Assembly: GCA_023053685.1 (NCBI GenBank)
Contig: JALIGW010000141.1
Coordinates: forward strand, 33,501-97,500
Origin: Diadophis punctatus similis
Lineage: Eukaryota; Chordata; Lepidosauria; Squamata; Dipsadidae
Direction: 5' to 3'
Length of the DNA: 64,000 bases
Shown here one piece after another: positions 61,825 through 64,000 of this stretch (positions are counted from its first letter, which is position 1; each line of letters begins with the position of its first letter). The translations under genes were made by a program, and so were the position numbers. The notes below the pieces were generated by a model that was not told the origin of the DNA, searched no databases, and saw only the letters and a program-made list of their open reading frames with translations.

Positions 61825-62825
61825 CCGTATTTTTCGGAGTATAAGACGCACCGAAGTATAAGACGCACCTTAGTTTTGGGGGAGGAAAACAAGGGAAAAA
61901 GGCCTCTGCCTCCAAGCAATTTGCCAAACAGCAAACAGCAAACAGCACAGATGATATACACTGTTTGCTGTGTATTTCTGTGCATGTGTGCTTGACTCAT
62001 AGAAATAGCAAAGAATTTGAGAAATGTACATTATGCCAGAAAGTTTTCTTAAATGTAGTCACACTAACTCCTCCCGATTATTTAAATAGATCTACTCCAA
62101 GGTAACTAAACTCTAATACTAAACAGGATACTGTTACATTTCATACTATACTTGTACAGAGCTGTTAAAATTAATTTGAATTTCTGGAAGTATACATTGT
62201 TCTCTATTATTTTAAAGAGGATACAATAGCACTGCGGCTCTTCAGAGCAAGCATTTATTTTAAAAAGCTTCTTTATTTTGTTAAGTTGTCTAGATTTACA
62301 GGGATCTCCAACCTTGGCAACTTTAACACTTGTGGACTTCAACTCCCAGAATTCCACAGCCAGCAAAGCTAACAAAGCTGGCTGTTGGATTCTGGGAGTC
62401 CACAAGTCTTAAAGTTGCCAAAGTTGGAGACCCCGGGCTCTAGAACAATAATAAAGCAGTCTTTAAAAAGTAAGTCTAATAATTTGAACATTCTACAGAC
62501 ATTTAGTTATTCACTTACCCCCTTCCATCCAGTTCAGCAAAAAATAAAAATCTGCCTGTCTCTGCCAGCTATTTGCCTTTGTAGTTAGTTTCACTTTCAT
62601 TTTTCCACGTGGCTAATCAGCTGTAGATCGGGGAAACTTCTACTGACTTGCTTGGCTTTGCAGGCTCTTCCCTCTTTCCTGCAAGCAGGTAAATTGATAG
62701 AAGACAGAAGCCAAAGGGTGGGGGTGGCTTGGTGGGTGGGGCTGCATTCGGTGTATAAGATGCACCCAAGTTTTCACCCTCTTTTGGGGGGTAAAAAGGT
62801 GCCTCTTATACTCCGAAAAATATGG
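61825..62825. mobile_element. DNA transposon with ~28-bp TIRs
   Basis: Second-block copy of 26936-27928, inserted at TA within the A12-B7 spacer. Removal restores the family sequence ctgatttaatttaaac seen at 15852. Confidence 0.78.
62298..62438. repeat. Fold-back inverted repeat
   Basis: Duplicate of 27402-27546 with a small deletion in the right arm. Confidence 0.78.
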
Positions 62826-63110
62826 TAATTTAAACAAATTTATGATAGCATTAGTTACTTAAAGCCTAAGAAATTTGGGTGGTGAAATGAGAGAGGGTCA
62901 GGAATGAGTAGATTGAGTAAATATCAATCTGTATTGAACATGAAATTGAAGGATGGAGCTGCTTACATGAAAATAGAAAGGGAGGCTCATTCCCATAGAC
63001 TGAATGGATGAAGATTGAAGTGCTGAATGAGGACATGAAGAGAAAATCCAAATCAATTAAGTTGTATATTGTCCCAAAAGCAAATTTCAGTGCTGCTCAA
63101 TGAAATGGGA

Positions 63111-63149
63111 AGTTTTTGGTTGGCTTCACATATACTTCCTCTCACTGTG
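63111..63149 (-). promoter_or_regulatory. RSS of B7, 23-bp spacer
   Basis: CACAGTG (63143-63149), 23-bp spacer (63120-63142), nonamer CCAAAAACT (63111-63119). Confidence 0.9.
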
Positions 63150-63585
63150 TCTCTCGCACAGTAATAGACTGCCGTGTCCTCTGGTTTGAGGCTGTTCATT
63201 TGCAGATACAGCTGGCTTTTGGCATCAACCCTGGAGATGGTGAATCGCCCCTTCACTTTGTCAGAGTAGTAAAGATTTGAAGACCATATATATGCCACCC
63301 ATTCGAGTCCTTTCCCAGGAGCCTGTCTCACCCAGCTCATCTCATAGCTGCTGAAGGTGAATCCAGAGGCCTGGCAGGAGAGACGGAGGGACTCCCCAGG
63401 TCTTCTCACATCTCCTCCAGACTCCACCAACTGAACCTCAGATTGGACACCTAGAAAGAAAGGTGGTTTAATAAGACTTCCTGCAGTTAAACACAAGAAG
63501 CTGAGGAATGAGCCCTCTCTTTGGTGGGGAAAATAATACCTCTGAGGACAACTAACAAGGACAGGAGGTTCAGCCAGAGTGCCAT
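63150..63585 (-). CDS. IGHV: IGHV segment B7 (clan III), open
   Basis: Leader exon 63540-63585 ([15 protein letters not shown]), 89-nt intron, V exon 63150-63450. Mature [19 protein letters not shown], Cys22, [24 protein letters not shown]2 [31 protein letters not shown], end YYCAR. Open. CDR1/CDR2 resemble the B2/B6 subfamily ([10 protein letters not shown]) but its RSS spacer is 23 bp and it ends CAR, so it may represent the state before the 12-bp change. A TIR DNA transposon (61825-62825) separates it from A12. Confidence 0.93.
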
Positions 63586-63716
63586 TATTGCTTGATAAAA
63601 AGATTGGAGGATTCTTATTGATGGGAAAACATTCACTCAACACTCAACCTTTGAGATGTTGAGGGCGTCAGGAGAACAGGAAGATATGGTTTCTTTGAAC
63701 AGGAAGCTGTCACTGA

Positions 63717-63724
63717 ATTTACAT
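63717..63724 (-). promoter_or_regulatory. B7 variant octamer ATGTAAAT
   Basis: Variant octamer about 130 bp from the leader ATG. Confidence 0.6.
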
Positions 63725-64000
63725 AGCCTTGAGGATAAAAGATACACAGGGCGCTTTAACCTTCTAGAGTGCCTTCATTCTCCATTGTAGACATGACTGA
63801 AAATGTCTCAACATCAGTTAAAGTATATTTATTTGAATCCTTAAGAAATATGTCAATCAAAAGGTTGATTTGTTAGAAAGAACGTCATATCTTGAAAACT
63901 CAACATAATGCATTATTTGGGGAACATTGAAGCTGGTGGATAACTGATTGTCTACTTTTCTGCAATGATGGAGATGTAAATCACATTCAGTGGAGCTATT
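63725..64000. other. Family-B 5' flank of B7
   Basis: Upstream flank as for other B segments, running off the window. Confidence 0.6.

Overview
The window is a stretch of an immunoglobulin heavy-chain variable (IGHV) array from a vertebrate, most probably a squamate reptile (a snake is plausible, but I cannot prove it). The taxonomic evidence is the repeat set: sauropsid-type CR1 3' ends, a second abundant LINE of the CR1/L2 group with an AATA tail, a jockey-like LINE with an ATTT tail, a SPIN-like hAT element and squamate-style fold-back MITEs. No D, J or C gene is visible. All V segments lie on the minus strand, so the D-J-C end of the locus should lie to the left of position 1.

There are 19 V segments in two families. 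Family A (A1-A12, IGHV4-like / clan II) has a 46-nt leader exon, an 84-nt intron, a 315-321-nt V exon, a CACAGTG heptamer with a 22-bp spacer, and a promoter with a perfect octamer and a TTTAAATAA box. Family B (B1-B7, IGHV3-like / clan III) has a 46-nt leader exon, an 89-nt intron, a 301-nt V exon and a variant octamer ATGTAAAT. Fifteen segments have open, canonical reading frames. A6 and A12 share a framework-3 stop, B1 has CDR2 and 3'-end insertions, and B3 has a one-base deletion. Several leader exons and one promoter survive without their V exon.

The most unusual observation is that three family-B segments (B2, B3, B6) carry a recombination signal with an exactly 12-bp spacer. The other four carry 23 bp. 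The difference is an exact 11-bp deletion between two CTTC direct repeats; heptamer and nonamer are intact. Under the 12/23 rule B2 and B6 would not be expected to join 12-RSS D segments, but could join a 23-RSS JH directly.

Layout: the window is roughly two copies of a ~34.5-36 kb block (about 1-26.9 kb and 34.5-61.8 kb), with lineage-specific insertions and deletions. Left block: A1 (1.0 kb), A2 (4.7), A3 (10.1), A4 (15.1), B1 (16.2), A5 (19.6), B2 (21.0), A6 pseudogene (26.2). Between the blocks: A7 (28.9), LINE/L1 debris (30.2-31.9) and a microsatellite-rich stretch (33.2-33.9). Right block: B3 pseudogene (35.6), A8 (39.1), B4 (41.4), A9 (46.0), A10 (50.3), B5 (51.3), A11 (54.7), B6 (56.1), A12 pseudogene (61.1), B7 (63.2). 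The basic repeating module is A segment, ~0.4-1 kb, B segment, then ~3 kb of shared inter-V sequence. That shared sequence often carries a ~0.7 kb TG...CA element with an internal minisatellite.

In B cells each segment is expected to be transcribed from its own octamer promoter and joined by RAG to form a heavy-chain variable exon. Differences among A segments are concentrated in CDR1/CDR2 on near-identical frameworks, as expected for recent duplication with selection or conversion.
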